A DNA stretch of 64,000 nt from Paulinella micropora. Taxonomy: Eukaryota > Cercozoa > Imbricatea > Euglyphida > Paulinellidae. The stretch is from assembly GCA_019918135.1 (NCBI GenBank), contig WBZZ01001710.1, positions 47,501 to 111,500 on the forward strand, in the 5' to 3' direction. The notes beneath the pieces are model-generated. The model was not told the DNA's origin. It worked only from the letters and a program-made list of their open reading frames with translations, and did not search any database. Shown here piece after piece: positions 38,776 to 49,663 of this stretch; position 1 is the stretch's first letter; each line of letters begins with the position of its first letter. The position numbers were made by a program, and so were the translations under genes.

Positions 38776-39246
38776 ATGACAACAACAAACACAGAACCCA
38801 ATAATATCACCGCTTCTGAGTGTGGCAGAGACAATAGCATAATTAAAAGACCCGTTGGCCGTCCCGTTGGTAGTCTCAAAGAAGACAGGACAACACCACC
38901 AACACCAAAAAAAGAAATCATAAACGGACAGACTTATTATTTTTCCTTCGTCAAACACCAGACAAAGGAAGGCAAAACCCGATATTATAAAATTAAGAAA
39001 GCATACACTCCCGCAACAGAAAGAAAACGGCGGGCAGTTTATGGCAATCCGAATTACACACAAAAAAAGAAGCAAAAGACACACACCATAAAAAAAGCAC
39101 TAAACGACAATATGAATAAATTGACATTGGAAGATTTAGACACACTAGCCCGCATTTTTACAGAGTGCGACTTAACCCTCGTAAAAAACAATATAATAAG
39201 GCTACATAAAGAAGACCTCACAACACCCGCCATAACAGCACATTAA
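38776..39246 (+). CDS. AT-hook-like protein (left, full-length copy)
   Basis: This is a 156-residue protein. KRPVGRPVGSL near residue 24-34 is a classic AT-hook core (GRP flanked by basic residues), followed by a compact beta-type segment (NGQTYYFSFVKHQTKEGKTRYY) and a helical C-terminus. It probably binds AT-rich DNA. The right-arm copy is cut short by a shorter A-tract, so only this copy is full length. Confidence 0.55.
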   Translation: MTTTNTEPNNITASECGRDNSIIKRPVGRPVGSLKEDRTTPPTPKKEIINGQTYYFSFVKHQTKEGKTRYYKIKKAYTPATERKRRAVYGNPNYTQKKKQKTHTIKKALNDNMNKLTLEDLDTLARIFTECDLTLVKNNIIRLHKEDLTTPAITAH

Positions 39247-39324
39247 GACGACACACAAAGAGATTATATATGAAATGGTTTCTTTTTTACAACAATATAA
39301 CACAGGGGACGAAAGGGCGACGAA

Positions 39325-40118
39325 ATGAACTTGCCGAAATGTTTTGAAAACTACACAAAGGAAAAATTAAACAAAGGCCTCCGCTATAATAGCGACAACG
39401 GGACTTATAACCTTTGCCCGTCGTGTATTAATGGACGACACGGGAACGACACCTATAAGAATGCCCTTGAACATGTGGAAAAATCCGAACCAAGACCAGC
39501 GGACACGAAACCAATTCTTAAGGAAAAATTAAAAGGAATGATATCAATCACAAAAATGTTTATGGCAATTTTAGCAGACGAGGTAAAAAATGGCTTGGTT
39601 GCTTCAAGTTAATAATTAAAAGAATTCTTCAAGGCGAAGGAAACAGCGGGCCATTATACACGATAACAAATGCCGAAAGTGGTAAGCCAATAATTTATAC
39701 GATTTCCAAATCTCATTATGACGGACTACACAGAACGATAAACGAACAAGCAAAACAGAATATGAAAAAGGAAATTTCCATGAATGAATTGGAAAAAACA
39801 AAAAAAGAACTTAAACGATTAAGGGGGGAATTGAAGCAAGCCACAGCGACGATAAAGCAACTCCAAGAAAATAACCGCCAATTGAAATCAAAATATAAAA
39901 CATTATTACACCAGAAAGAAAGGAAACCAAAGAAAGAAGAACCAGAGAGCGAACAGGAAGAAGAACCAGACGAAGAAGAAGAACAAGAGGACAACGAAGG
40001 CCAACCAGAAGGCAAACGGGCTATTATTGAAGGCGAACCAGACCCGCCATATATAAAAGAAGGCGAACCAGACCCGCCAGAAGAAGGCGAGCCGTGTTTA
40101 TTTAACTATTCATTATGA
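39325..40118 (+). pseudogene. CxxC/coiled-coil protein, A6 frameshift (left copy)
   Basis: Two frames (39,325-39,612 and, open from about 39,585, to 40,118) read as one protein of about 264 residues if the A6 tract at about 39,585 is taken as A7. The first part has NLCPSCINGRHGNDTY, the middle reads GPLYTITNAESGKPIIYTISK, and the end is a coiled coil followed by acidic EGEPDPP repeats. The ATG at 39,762 could also start the second part alone. The right arm has the same A6 tract. Family unknown. Confidence 0.5.
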
Positions 40119-40405
40119 TGCTCTTTGAACGAATAAGAAGACAACACACACAGAACAAAATTCATAATCGGGTCGGTATCCATACTATATATAATATTTT
40201 TTTCTTTAACTTTGGAATATATTATTATCTCTTTATTTTAACAACTAGAGAATTTTAAAATGTTTCGTCTTCGTCGGCCACTATATTGAAAACTCTAACG
40301 GGAATAATTAATTTAGGGCGGGATAACATTTAGCGGACTATATGATATGATTTATAATTTTTTTTACTAAAGTTTATTATGAGTTTATAAAGGGTTTATT
40401 ATAAA
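40119..40405. other. Inner end of the left arm, AT-rich
   Basis: The repeat with the right arm ends here (about 40,247, fading to 40,262). AT-rich DNA with no gene; TATATATAATA boxes at about 40,187. Confidence 0.6.
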
Positions 40406-40783
40406 ATGGACGGCTTTTGTAATAGGTGTAAAATCAGAAAAAGACATTTATCTTATTCATATTGTCAGCGATGTCGAACATATATGGCCTCTTATCCAAA
40501 AAGACGGGAAGCCAATGCTAAGGCTTATCAAAAGCGAAAACAACGAGAACGAGAAGCAAAACAACAAAGGCAACAAAGGCAACAAGAGCAACAAGAGGAA
40601 CAACAAGGGGGACAACAACCGCCAAATATTGATGTTAAAATATCAGAGAAATTAGAAAAACATAAATTAAATTACACGAAGAACACAAAGCAAATCGGGG
40701 AATTTATGGCTTATTTACAATTACAAATTATAAATTTACAATCTTACAAAAATGAAAACAATAAGGACATTGAAAAAATATAA
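40406..40783 (+). CDS. Zinc-ribbon-like small protein with Gln-rich linker
   Basis: This is a 125-residue protein. CNRCKIRK and, 13 residues on, CQRCRTYM form a four-cysteine zinc site in the first 30 residues, followed by a Lys/Arg helix, a Gln/Glu-rich linker (about residues 50-72) and a helical C-terminus. Looks like a small DNA-binding or regulatory protein. No family assigned. Confidence 0.55.
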   Translation: MDGFCNRCKIRKRHLSYSYCQRCRTYMASYPKRREANAKAYQKRKQREREAKQQRQQRQQEQQEEQQGGQQPPNIDVKISEKLEKHKLNYTKNTKQIGEFMAYLQLQIINLQSYKNENNKDIEKI

Positions 40784-40877
40784 GAAATTAGAGAAATTAA
40801 AAACAAGAATAAGGGACTTAGAAGACGATTAAACTTTTATCTTTAACAGATTGAAGAAATTATACATTGTATATAAT

Positions 40878-41345
40878 ATGTCGTATATCATTGAAGACCT
40901 AGTTTTAAAGAGTTGTCTAAAATGCGGAATGGACAAACACAAAAGCAAATTTAAAAAGGGTTATAATGTATGTAAAGAATGTGCGAAATCTAAAAAAAGC
41001 AAAATAAAGAACCTATGCGACAAAATAGATTACTTAAGCGAAACAACAGAAATGACGGAAAACGAAATTGAAATATTATTTAGTCGTTATAGAACATGTT
41101 TAAGAGAGGCTAAACGACAAGGGGCAGAAGAACTATTAACAAAGGCTTTTAATAATAAATTATTTGAATTGGTCGGCGAATTTTGCGAGGCTTTAGACAT
41201 TAAACCAGAACCGCCCCGCCGTGTCGTGCGAGGGGATACCATATTATTTATCGGGGATAATACACCCATAGAATACAGGCCATTAAATTTAAGGCAAGTA
41301 AAAAGCCCAGAGCCACCATTAATAGATACAGAGAACGATAATTAA
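40878..41345 (+). CDS. Small zinc-finger protein
   Basis: The first ATG is at 40,878 (TATAATATG context), giving 155 residues. CLKCGMDKHKSKF and CKECAKSK make a paired-cysteine motif of the kind found in viral zinc ribbons and HNH-like proteins, without the HNH residues. The rest is helical and acidic at the end. Function unknown. Confidence 0.5.
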   Translation: MSYIIEDLVLKSCLKCGMDKHKSKFKKGYNVCKECAKSKKSKIKNLCDKIDYLSETTEMTENEIEILFSRYRTCLREAKRQGAEELLTKAFNNKLFELVGEFCEALDIKPEPPRRVVRGDTILFIGDNTPIEYRPLNLRQVKSPEPPLIDTENDN

Positions 41346-41403
41346 AAATTCGTTTATATATTTTTATAGATACTATATATAAGACCAGTATATACAGGGG
41401 GAT

Positions 41404-42126
41404 ATGTCGTCTATACCACAGCAGACCATAAGCGATAAATTCAATAGAATTATTGAAACCATAGACACGGAAGAAGACACCCGTTTGTTGGTATATTTGG
41501 ACACATTACAATTGTATATACAGGCTAGAATTGACAATATCATTTTAGATACCCCAGAATACGAAACAATAACAAATTTAAAAAAATGTAAAGCGGGCTT
41601 AAATAAAGATGTTTTCAATATGGTTTTAGTCTATGCGGGCTATCGAAAAAAATGCTTTCAATGTGGTGAAAATGCCACATGTAAGCGGGGTTATGCTTAC
41701 CGAATAACAACCGCGGACGGCCACTATGGAAGCGAAACCGATATTAAAATTATATTCAAAATGTTTCATGACATAAGAGAAAGCGGGAACCCGTGGAAGA
41801 TATGGAACGATAAAAAACATGTCTTTAAAGAATTTAATATAACGATAGATAAATTATTATTAATATCACGAAATCACGACAAAAACACCCTATACGGGAT
41901 TATGGAAAAAATACCAAATAATTTAGAACCCCTTATAAAAAAATTAGAATTCAAAAAATATCTTAAATACATTTCGGAGGACTTTTTTATTTATAAGCAG
42001 TTAATGCGGGACGATAGCCCCTTAAAACTATTAAAAACAACTAAAACAAAAAGAGGGAATTTTTACACACAGATAAGACAAGAAATTAAATATACATGTT
42101 TTTTTCGTGGTTGTGGTATGACTTAA
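41404..42126 (+). CDS. Uncharacterised 240-aa protein with cysteine motif
   Basis: This protein is ATG-started and mostly helical. CFQCGENATCKRGYAY lies near residue 79-94. The C-terminus ends with CFFRGCGM just before the stop. Tail-to-tail with the next gene (2 bp apart). No family recognised. Confidence 0.5.
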   Translation: MSSIPQQTISDKFNRIIETIDTEEDTRLLVYLDTLQLYIQARIDNIILDTPEYETITNLKKCKAGLNKDVFNMVLVYAGYRKKCFQCGENATCKRGYAYRITTADGHYGSETDIKIIFKMFHDIRESGNPWKIWNDKKHVFKEFNITIDKLLLISRNHDKNTLYGIMEKIPNNLEPLIKKLEFKKYLKYISEDFFIYKQLMRDDSPLKLLKTTKTKRGNFYTQIRQEIKYTCFFRGCGMT

Positions 42127-42128
42127 AA

Positions 42129-42365
42129 TCAAAAATTATAATATAAGAAGTCTTCAATAATAGAAACATGTTTATTTATTCTAACCATGTATTCCTTTGA
42201 ATTATATAAATTAAATCCTATTATAGCCCCTTTTAAATTATCGTAAATGTCCATTAATTCTTTTTTTTGGTGATTGTTTAAAGATTTCTTTAATTTTCGT
42301 CCGCTTAAGCCACATAAACAAGACTTAAAGCAATAAAAGATATTTTCGGGGTTTATAAATTTCAT
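42129..42365 (-). CDS. Small 78-aa protein
   Basis: This protein is ATG-started on the minus strand. YCFKSCLCGLSGRKLK gives a three-cysteine basic motif, followed by helices. The only minus-strand gene of the centre. Function unknown. Confidence 0.4.
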   Translation of the reverse strand: MKFINPENIFYCFKSCLCGLSGRKLKKSLNNHQKKELMDIYDNLKGAIIGFNLYNSKEYMVRINKHVSIIEDFLYYNF

Positions 42366-42656
42366 TTCGTTTAATACAAAAAGGGCTTATCTTTAAAGTT
42401 TTTATATATGCAAGTATCCACAAGCCCGCGCACTATGTTAAACATTTTATATAATTCTTGATTTTTCTTACAATATTTAGAACGGGGACCACAATGATAC
42501 CCTAAGATATGCCATTTTATAATTCTGTAGTTGTTAAAATAAAGAGATAATAATATATTCCAAAGTTAAAGAAAAAAATATTATATATAGTATGGATACC
42601 GACCCGATTATGAATTTTGTTCTGTGTGTGTTGTCTTCTTATTCGTTCAAAGAGCA
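42366..42656. other. Inner end of the right arm, AT-rich
   Basis: Contains the start of the right arm at about 42,528 and no visible gene. Confidence 0.55.
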
Positions 42657-43450
42657 TCATAATGAATAGTTAAATAAACACGGCTCGCCTTCTTCTGGCG
42701 GGTCTGGTTCGCCTTCTTTTATATATGGCGGGTCTGGTTCGCCTTCAATAATAGCCCGTTTGCCTTCTGGTTGGCCTTCGTTGTCCTCTTGTTCTTCTTC
42801 TTCGTCTGGTTCTTCTTCCTGTTCGCTCTCTGGTTCTTCTTTCTTTGGTTTCCTTTCTTTCTGGTGTAATAATGTTTTATATTTTGATTTCAATTGGCGG
42901 TTATTTTCTTGGAGTTGCTTTATCGTCGCTGTGGCTTGCTTCAATTCCCCTCTTAATCGTTTAAGTTCTTTTTTTGTTTTTTCCAATTCATTCATGGAAA
43001 TTTCCTTTTTCATATTCTGTTTTGCTTGTTCGTTTATCGTTCTGTGTAGTCCGTCATAATGAGATTTGGAAATCGTATAAATTATTGGCTTACCACTTTC
43101 GGCATTTGTTATCGTGTATAATGGCCCGCTGTTTCCTTCGCCTTGAAGAATTCTTTTAATTATTAACTTGAAGCAACCAAGCCATTTTTTACCTCGTCTG
43201 CTAAAATTGCCATAAACATTTTTGTGATTGATATCATTCCTTTTAATTTTTCCTTAAGAATTGGTTTCGTGTCCGCTGGTCTTGGTTCGGATTTTTCCAC
43301 ATGTTCAAGGGCATTCTTATAGGTGTCGTTCCCGTGTCGTCCATTAATACACGACGGGCAAAGGTTATAAGTCCCGTTGTCGCTATTATAGCGGAGGCCT
43401 TTGTTTAATTTTTCCTTTGTGTAGTTTTCAAAACATTTCGGCAAGTTCAT
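42657..43450 (-). pseudogene. CxxC/coiled-coil protein, A6 frameshift (right copy)
   Basis: Mirror of 39,325-40,118, with the same A6 tract (T6 at about 43,186) and the same interrupted frame. Confidence 0.5.
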
Positions 43451-43671
43451 TTCGTCGCCCTTTCGTCCCCTGTGTTATATTGTTGTAAAAAAGAAACCAT
43501 TTCATATATAATCTCTTTGTGTGTCGTCTTAATGTGCTGTTATGGCGGGTGTTGTGAGGTCTTCTTTATGTAGCCTTATTATATTGTTTTTTACGAGGGT
43601 TAAGTCGCACTCTGTAAAAATGCGGGCTAGTGTGTCTAAATCTTCCAATGTCAATTTATTCATATTGTCGT

Positions 43672-43998
43672 TTAGTGCTTTTTTATGGTGTGTGTCTTTT
43701 GCTTCTTTTTTTGTGTGTAATTCGGATTGCCATAAACTGCCCGCCGTTTTCTTTCTGTTGCGGGAGTGTATGCTTTCTTAATTTTATAATATCGGGTTTT
43801 GCCTTCCTTTGTCTGGTGTTTGACGAAGGAAAAATAATAAGTCTGTCCGTTTATGATTTCTTTTTTCGGTGTTGGTGGTGTTGTCCTGTCTTCTTTGAGA
43901 CTACCAACGGGACGGCCAACGGGTCTTTTAATTATGCTATTGTCTCTGCCACACTCAGAAGCGGTGATATTATTGGGTTCTGTGTTTGTTGTTGTCAT
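43672..43998 (-). pseudogene. AT-hook-like protein, truncated right copy
   Basis: Mirror of the gene at 38,776-39,246 but with six instead of seven A in the tract near 43,679, which ends the frame after 108 residues. The missing 48 codons are still present downstream in another frame. Confidence 0.6.
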
Positions 43999-44372
43999 TG
44001 TCCCCTTTGTCTTATACTATATCGGATATATTTATTTAGAATAAAATTAATTAATTAATCTTCTTTAATATTAATATTAGCCTTATTTCAATTTAAATAA
44101 TTAAAGATATATGCTTTATAATAATTATTTATTTTTCAATTTTTTATTTTTGTAAAAATATAAAAAAATGATTGGTGCGACATGTGGGACGGGGCGGGAC
44201 GGGGTGGCCCCTGTATATGGTGGGGGAGATAAAAATAACAAAAAATAAATGTCAATGGTGCGGAAGGCGGTTATAGGGTTTTTTTTCGTGAAATGAAGGC
44301 CTCCTCGTTGTATGCCGTAAAGGTAGCGACCCCCGACTATTATTAAACTTCATAAAGGAAAATCCACGCGCG
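43999..44372. other. Spacer with empty transposon target site
   Basis: Carries the intact target CTCG (44,304-44,307) that is duplicated around the transposon in the left arm. No gene; a GC-rich patch (about 44,190) is mirrored at 38,570. Confidence 0.7.
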
Positions 44373-47300
44373 ATGGAAAGTTTAGGAACCGCTTTATTTT
44401 TGAAACCTTACGCCGATATTGACAAATCATATGACACCGAGGAGGAACGAGCCTTAAACGAAGTCTCCGACTATCAAAGAGCCCGCGAGGCTTTCGTTGA
44501 GTTATTTGGCGAGGATATGATAACCCGTAGCGGGTGCGGGTATTCAAACAAAAAAGAGAAATATGTCAATTCGTTTCATTTCGTGTGTAATAGTGGGGAA
44601 CTTTACGGCGATGCAACGGAAATTAAAGAAATCATTAAAGCCGAATTGCCCGGTTATAAAGAGTTGGGCTATGATTTGACCGTTTATCATAAAAGCGGAA
44701 CTCCAAGCGGAATGAGGGCCCCTTATGCGGTTAAAAAAGGAGATAATCGTCAATTGGAATTCGTTGAAGGTATTGAGGGCGACCGCCTTATAACAAAGGA
44801 CTTAAGCGAGGTTTCAAATGATTTTTATGAACAACTATTAATTACCACGGCCGAGCACGACATGGGCCGACTAACCAACAAACGGCCCGCGGAGGTGAAA
44901 AACTTGGACATTAATATTAATAAGTTATTTGGAGCGGTGCCCGTATTGGAACACGAGGCAAACCAACACACGATTAAAAACATGAGCGACAACGACACTG
45001 AAGAAGGGCTAATGAAAACATATAAATTAAAAAGACTAATGCCGACTTTGTGCTATTTTTGCGACCGAATACACGAAACAGACAACACACTTTTTATATT
45101 ACAATTTCCAAACGGGGCTAAAATTGCGGGGTGTTGGAAGCAAAAAGGGGAAGCCGAACTTAAAGGCGAGAGCCCCCTTTATATCACTTTGACGGCGGGA
45201 AATAATACAACATACGCGGAGAAAATCAAATATAACATTAAAACGGCCAACGAGAACCGCCAAGCAATCCAACAACGAGAGAAACAGGAACTTATAGAAA
45301 AACTCAATATTATTGGGGCGGACATAATACACACTAAAGAAGCCTTTTGTAGCGACATTAAAGAATTTATGGACGAACAATACAAGCCGACCCCGACATA
45401 TGACATTATAGCAATTAAAAGCGGATTAGGCACAGGCAAGACGACGGCAAACTCTAAAGCGATTACCGACCTCATTTTAAATTGCGGAGAAATATCCACT
45501 TTAATACGCGGGGCTAAATTGACACCGACGACCATTAAAAAATATGTGGGGGTAGAAAAATTAAAAAATAACCACTTAGCCCGCGAAATATTAGAAAAAC
45601 ATAAAGAAAACTACACGACCGCGATATTAGAACTAGCAAAGAAAAAACCCTTTAAATCAATCATAAGTAGTTATCGTCGGACACTTGCGAGCGACTACAA
45701 AAACAAATATCCCTTAAATGTGGATTACAGAGACGAGCCGAAGGGAAAAATTAAAAAGAATGATCAAACCATTCAAGCCGACAGTTTCCACCGAATACCG
45801 ATAAGCGGAGAGCCAATAAATAAATTAGTCATTGACGAGGCCGACCAATTTATAAAGCACTTAACGAGCGACACCTTCAAGAAGTCCCGAAACAATAAGA
45901 ATAATTGGGAGATGATAAAATACGTAATAGGCACGGCCGACCAAATAATATTAATGTCTGGCACACTAAAGGCCGACGATATAGAATTTTTTCAAAACAT
46001 AAGGCGGAAAATCTTCCGCGGGACAAAGACTTTATTTATTAACAATGAGCCCCCGAGCAAGACAAAACGGCACATTCATATTAAGGAGGGCAATATTGGC
46101 GAGGCTTACGAACAGATTATTAAATTAAGAAAGGAGGGCAAAAAATATTAGTCCCCGCGAATATCGGCAAAAGACGGCTTAGAACATTGGCGAAAATGTT
46201 GAAGAGAGACGGGCACAAGGTGCTATTAATAACGGGCGAGACCAACAAAACGGAGGAAGTAAAAGAAGCAATGGCCAACGACTATAAGAAATGGGCGGAA
46301 TATGATATCGTCATTTATAGTCCAGCAATTACGGGAGGCTTAGATTATTCATATAAAGGAATTTTTAATAATATTGTGGCCGTGGCTTGTAATAAAACTA
46401 ATATGAGCGGGGATTTCTTCCAGATGTTAGGAAGAATACGGCACCCGATAGAAAACGACATATACTTATTTTATAAAAATTACAACATAGCGACCATAGA
46501 GAGCGAAACTCAATATTTAAGGCAATTGAGTGCGAGCCTTAACATAATACATAAGCGGGAAGAAATAGCCCCCTTGGCAGATTGGACTTATAACCGATAT
46601 GGGGCCGTGGATGTAGTGGCAAACGATTATATAAAACTATTAGCAAAAAACAAAGTAGAACAGAACAAAGACGCGAGGCAATGGATACAGAATTTAATAA
46701 ACCATTTCATAATAGCCCTACGAAATAAGCGACCTTGACACACCAGATGCGAGCGAGCCGACAATTAAAGGGGCAATAATAACAGAAGCGATAATTAAAA
46801 AAGAGGATGCGACCGCGGTATTTAATGCCCGAACCATTACAGACGACGAATATGAAAATTTGAAGAAAGAAACCGAGAAGGAATGGACACCCGCCGAGGA
46901 GTTGGAGTTAAAAAAAGCAAAAATAAAAAAGGAGATGTTGAAGGACAGCACAGACGAACCGAAAAACGATTTAGTTTATAAAATATTTGACGACGACAGA
47001 CTAAGGCAATATATATGGAATTATAGACCATATAATAAGGATGTAGAAGACAAATTAAGCGAAGGATTGAAAGCAGTTGAACGACAAGACAAAAAGCGAA
47101 ACGAGAAGAATGCGACAAAGGCGGACAGAGACGGGAACACCATTCAATGCGGAATTTCCGAATATTCATTTAACACAATAAACACCGAAAGGAAATTTAG
47201 CAAACATAAAAACCTTATACAAGTCATAAGCGGTTTAGGATTAAAAAACATATGGGACTTTAAGACACAGATAAGCACAGAGGAATTAAAAGAGACTATT

Positions 47301-47555
47301 AAAAAGCAGGAATGGCTAGCAAAGGAAGAAGAATTAGTTTTATACACGACCGACACAAAGAAACAAAAAAAGATTATAAACCATATGAGCGACCCTTCAA
47401 ACAAATCATTTCTTAGAGACACATTATATTTTATTAATACCGCGATGAGAGCGGAATGGGGGGTTTCATTGACCGCGGTCAATAAACACGCGACATATTA
47501 CGAAATAAGACCAAATAAAACATTGGATGTAATGTTTAAGAAAGAAGAAGAATGA
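44373..47555 (+). pseudogene. AEP primase/origin-binding-type helicase, frameshifted (right copy)
   Basis: Mirror of 25,133-28,315 with the same two frame changes: the A6 tract at 46,146-46,151 (frame restored by one extra A) and a second near 46,715-46,730 where the frame after ALRNKRP stops and the homologous part continues in the frame containing SDLDTPDASEP. Codons upstream of 44,373 are open for about 25 residues (CRKGSDPRLLLNFIKENPR) but lack an ATG, so the N-terminus is uncertain. The rest is as described for the left copy. Confidence 0.85.
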
Positions 47556-48438
47556 AGAAAAATTAACGGGTGGCCGTGTTTAGGCGAATGAATAAGTTTG
47601 TTAATGTGGGGTATCTTTTTTTGGGGTATCTTTTTTTGGGGTATCTTTTTTTTATATGATGAATATTTTATATTTTTAGGTGGAGCAATCAAAATATAAA
47701 AATTCTTCTTACTATTAATTTTATTCAAGATTTTGAGAGGGTATCTTTTTTTAGGGTGGAAAATGAACGAATTAGGGGTTAAATATGCTTGGTATTCATT
47801 TGGGGGTATGTAGTCTTTTTTCTTACAAGAAGTAGAAAAAGATACCCCTTTTTAATGTAAGAAGAAAAAAGGGAAAATAATGCTTAGTGTGAATAAGGGG
47901 AAATAAAAAGGGGGTCATGGAAAAGGGCTTAGTGTAAATAAGGGAAAACAACGGGGGCAGAATATTTAACCCCCCGCTTCCACCGATAACCAATAATAGC
48001 CCCGCTTAATTTTCTGCTTAACTCCCCGCTTAACTTTCTGCTTAACAAACCGACACCAACCCCCGCTTAACTAAACACAATAAACAACACACTTATAACC
48101 ACCCGACACCAACCCCCCGCTTAACTTCTACATTCTTTTAAAATCATTGTATATAATGCCAAAAGAGAGACTAACCACTGAATAAATGCTTATCATTATC
48201 AATTCATACACCAACCCCCGCTTAACAAGGCACAATAAACAACCCTTAGCAAACCAACACTAACTAGCACGCTTAATTCTTGCTTACTACTTGCTTTATT
48301 CATTGGTAAAAAATAAGGTCATTTTTTGCCACTTTTGAACGAAACTTTTTTGGCTATAAAAGAAAAATAACTCCTTGCTTAACTCCTTGCTTAACTTGCT
48401 TCATTTGTTTGAAAAAAAACAATACATAATTATAAGGA
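47556..48438. repeat. Iteron-like block, right copy
   Basis: Mirror of 24,250-25,132: GGGGTATCTTTTTTT repeats at 47,608-47,651 and GCTTAA repeats across about 47,968-48,402. No gene. Confidence 0.6.
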
Positions 48439-48819
48439 ATGATTAATTGTCGTGATGCCGTCTTTAAATTTAAAATTGATTTGGTAATCCACACAGCCCG
48501 CACACACACCACACACGACACATTAAAATTTTTGAAGGCTTTGAACGAATGCTTAAATGGCCTTTTAACAACACCAACAACCACAGAAGAAACATTTCAA
48601 AATATTTCTCAAATCAAAAATTATTTGAACGCGACAACCCCCGACACATGCACACAATTAATCAAAATAAAAGACAATCTTCAACGATTGCCGAAAAATG
48701 AAAAATATAAAGCAATGATTGAAGAATACGAAAATGTCTTATATTCCTACATGGACAACATACGACCCGCTATTGACGAGATAGTTACGAGTGCCACCAC
48801 GACCACAAATAAATTATAA
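48439..48819 (+). CDS. Uncharacterised 126-aa helical protein (right copy)
   Basis: Identical mirror of the gene at 23,869-24,249. Confidence 0.5.
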   Translation: MINCRDAVFKFKIDLVIHTARTHTTHDTLKFLKALNECLNGLLTTPTTTEETFQNISQIKNYLNATTPDTCTQLIKIKDNLQRLPKNEKYKAMIEEYENVLYSYMDNIRPAIDEIVTSATTTTNKL

Positions 48820-48967
48820 TAAATTTGTTAGTCCAGACCCCATGAAATAATTTCGTTAGTCCAGACCGATACACCAATTAAGGGCCGAAACCCGCGCAAC
48901 CAATTTTGGACAAAGGTGATCTCTTTTGTCCTTTTGTCCAAAGCAAAAAGAAGACCAAACACGCACT

Positions 48968-49474
48968 ATGAGCGACAGCCGCAGTATTGTCTCACGTAGT
49001 GCCCCCGAGTCCGATGCAGAAGTTGAACGGCGAATTAAACGACGAAAAAAATTAAGCAATAATGTTGATGAAATAAGGGCCTCACTTGACAAGACCGAGG
49101 GGGAAATTAAAGCCTTGTCTCACCGAATTATTTCTTTGAAGAAAGCGAGAACGAAAAAAGAGCAAGAAGTTAAAGCCCTACGGCAGAAATTGAGAGAGGC
49201 AAAAGAAATTACTGAGGATATTGACTTCGTCAGGATTTTGGAACTCAAACAGGAGCAAATTACGACGGAGACCAAAAAATTTAAGCAGTGGATACAACAG
49301 GGGGGACACAGGAAAATAGCGGGCTTCAACGAACAACAATATAAAAGAGTTTATCAACTTATTACGAGTGGCGTATTATTTGACGATGCTTTAAGCAGAG
49401 TTGTCCAAGCAATTCCTCCCAGCAATCCCCTACCCGCACTAATGGAAGTTTCCGTGTCTTCGTCCTCCGCGTAA
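48968..49474 (+). CDS. Coiled-coil protein (right copy)
   Basis: Identical mirror of the gene at 23,214-23,720; ATG at 48,968. Confidence 0.55.
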   Translation: MSDSRSIVSRSAPESDAEVERRIKRRKKLSNNVDEIRASLDKTEGEIKALSHRIISLKKARTKKEQEVKALRQKLREAKEITEDIDFVRILELKQEQITTETKKFKQWIQQGGHRKIAGFNEQQYKRVYQLITSGVLFDDALSRVVQAIPPSNPLPALMEVSVSSSSA

Positions 49475-49663
49475 TGTGTGTTTTTCAACACACTAAAATA
49501 TTTATGTGTTTTTCAACACACCAAAAAATTTAATTGAATTTTTAAAAGTTTTAATCAGAAAAAAGAAACAGAAAAAAGAAACAAAACAAAAAACAAAAAA
49601 GCCCCATTATTCAAAGAGATTTAGTCCCTTGGACAAATGTCAATAGCAAACTATTGACCGATT

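Larger units (their letters stand above)
20651..40247 (+). repeat. Left arm of the E2 inverted repeat (split by transposon)
   Basis: This segment, minus 28,385-38,469, is repeated in reverse at 42,528-52,034. Identity fades beyond 40,247 into the unique centre. Differences seen include the base at 21,168 (GTT versus ATT codon), an R/L codon near 21,512, G versus T near 22,675, and A-tract lengths at 21,552 and 39,097. Confidence 0.9.
40248..42527. other. Unique centre of E2
   Basis: The only part of E2 without a mirror copy. It carries three plus-strand genes and one minus-strand gene, three of them with cysteine-pair zinc motifs. It could be the asymmetric turn-around point of a copy-back event. 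Confidence 0.85.
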
